In this document: positions 55,171-55,594 of the stretch, one piece after another
Position numbering within the stretch: position 1 is the stretch's first letter
Layout: each line of letters starts with the position of its first letter
Assembly (NCBI RefSeq): GCF_029960785.1
Contig: NZ_JASBQE010000079.1
Location: 1 to 55,594 of the forward strand
Length of the DNA stretch: 55,594 nucleotides
From: Polyangium sp. 15x6
GTDB taxonomy: Bacteria > Myxococcota_A > Polyangia > Polyangiales > Polyangiaceae
Reading direction: 5' to 3'
Translations under genes and position numbers: made by a program
Notes under the pieces: generated by a model
The model's database searches: none
The model's input: the letters and a program-made list of their open reading frames with translations, nothing else
Told to the model about the DNA's origin: nothing

Positions 55171-55594
55171 CTACATGGGCTTCTCGCACATCCCCGCGAC
55201 GCAGACGTACCCGAGGCAGGGCTGGCCGCAATCCGCATCGACCGTGCAGTTCGGCGGCAGGCCGCCGGCGGAGTGGCATTGGGTGTTGATGCAGACGCTG
55301 CCGCAGCCGCATTCCTCGTCGGTGTTGCACTGCTCCGGGATCGGGTCGAGCTGCAGACAGCAGCCGACGCCGATTCCCGCGTCGCACGGGTAGGTGTTGG
55401 CGTCGAGCCACGTGCCATTGGGGCAGGCGTTGGGCGCGACCCCGACGCAGAGGCCGCCGGCCTCCGTGCAGGCGTTGCCGCCGCCCGCGCCGCCGCTGCC
55501 GCCGAAGCCGCCTGCAGCGCCGCTGCCGCCGAAGCCGCCTGCAGCGCCGGCGCCGCCGAAGCCGCCAGCAGCGCCGCTGCCGCCGAAGCCGCCT
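55171..55594 (-). CDS. Cys-rich Gly-repeat protein (5' end outside window)
   Basis: The frame is open from the window edge to the stop at complement 55171-55173, so the N-terminus is missing. The visible part begins with four copies of the 9-residue unit GGFGGSGAA, a likely linker, and continues into a Cys-rich domain with about 17 Cys (ACTEAGGLCVGVAPNACPNGTW, GVGCCLQ, CNTDEECGCGSVCINTQC, CGQPCLGYVC), ending MCEKPM. This is the style of myxobacterial surface lipoproteins. No family name is given. It would be exported and disulfide-rich. Confidence 0.7.
   Translation of the reverse strand, partial: GGFGGSGAAGGFGGAGAAGGFGGSGAAGGFGGSGGAGGGNACTEAGGLCVGVAPNACPNGTWLDANTYPCDAGIGVGCCLQLDPIPEQCNTDEECGCGSVCINTQCHSAGGLPPNCTVDADCGQPCLGYVCVAGMCEKPM

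Overview
The window is about 55.6 kb of very GC-rich DNA (roughly 68-70 %) with GTG and TTG starts, many lipoproteins carrying Gly-rich linkers, an FG-GAP lipoprotein, an IgGFc-binding-like lipoprotein, an AgmX/PglI-type protein and a Hanks-type kinase. Together these point to a myxobacterium, most likely of the Polyangium/Sorangium type. This is inferred from gene content and style only; no rRNA is present. No tRNA, rRNA or CRISPR was seen.

Layout. 1-9.9 kb: a partial Gly-repeat protein, a secreted unknown, an acyltransferase-type membrane protein, a PlsC-like acyltransferase, metG, and a minus-strand set (HIT hydrolase, secreted unknown, IgGFc-binding-like lipoprotein, YkgJ protein). 9.95-18.07 kb: a metal-resistance island holding a chimeric recombinase fragment, merR, a broken cupin gene, phytochelatin synthase, an HMA metallochaperone, a methyltransferase, and a minus-strand copper operon of two multicopper oxidases and two lipoproteins. 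An identical 23-bp sequence in inverted orientation sits at each end. 18.1-31.4 kb: M4 metalloprotease, large lipoproteins, an FG-GAP protein, a DUF6065-like pair, a membrane-protein pair and a sterol-desaturase-family protein. 31.5-45.1 kb: a Ser/Thr kinase, a membrane pyrophosphatase, an AgmX-like lipoprotein, acyl-CoA synthetase, miaB, gamma carbonic anhydrase, a VanW protein, an FGE-sulfatase protein and a Cys-rich lipoprotein.

45.1-49.2 kb is the most striking region. It is a compact minus-strand cluster that reads as a ribosomally made, modified peptide (RiPP) pathway: methyltransferase, a 59-residue precursor, a radical SAM/SPASM-like enzyme, a lasso-type B2 transglutaminase-like protease, a PqqD-type recognition protein and an HPr-kinase-like kinase. 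The precursor carries the lasso leader pattern Y-x2-P-x-L...T, but there is no lasso cyclase and the predicted core has no acidic acceptor, so the product should be something else. The protease gene has taken up two in-frame copies of a palindromic 51-bp element whose relatives lie inside miaB and downstream of the kinase gene.

49.2-53.5 kb: a lipoprotein with a putative HNH-like C-terminus, followed by a protein made of two fused copies of one domain. This suggests a SitA-like toxin with a duplicated immunity protein, bracketed by inverted hexanucleotide repeats. 53.7-55.6 kb: a four-helix-bundle protein, an ECF-like sigma factor, a fragment of a second four-helix-bundle gene, and a Cys-rich Gly-repeat protein running off the end.
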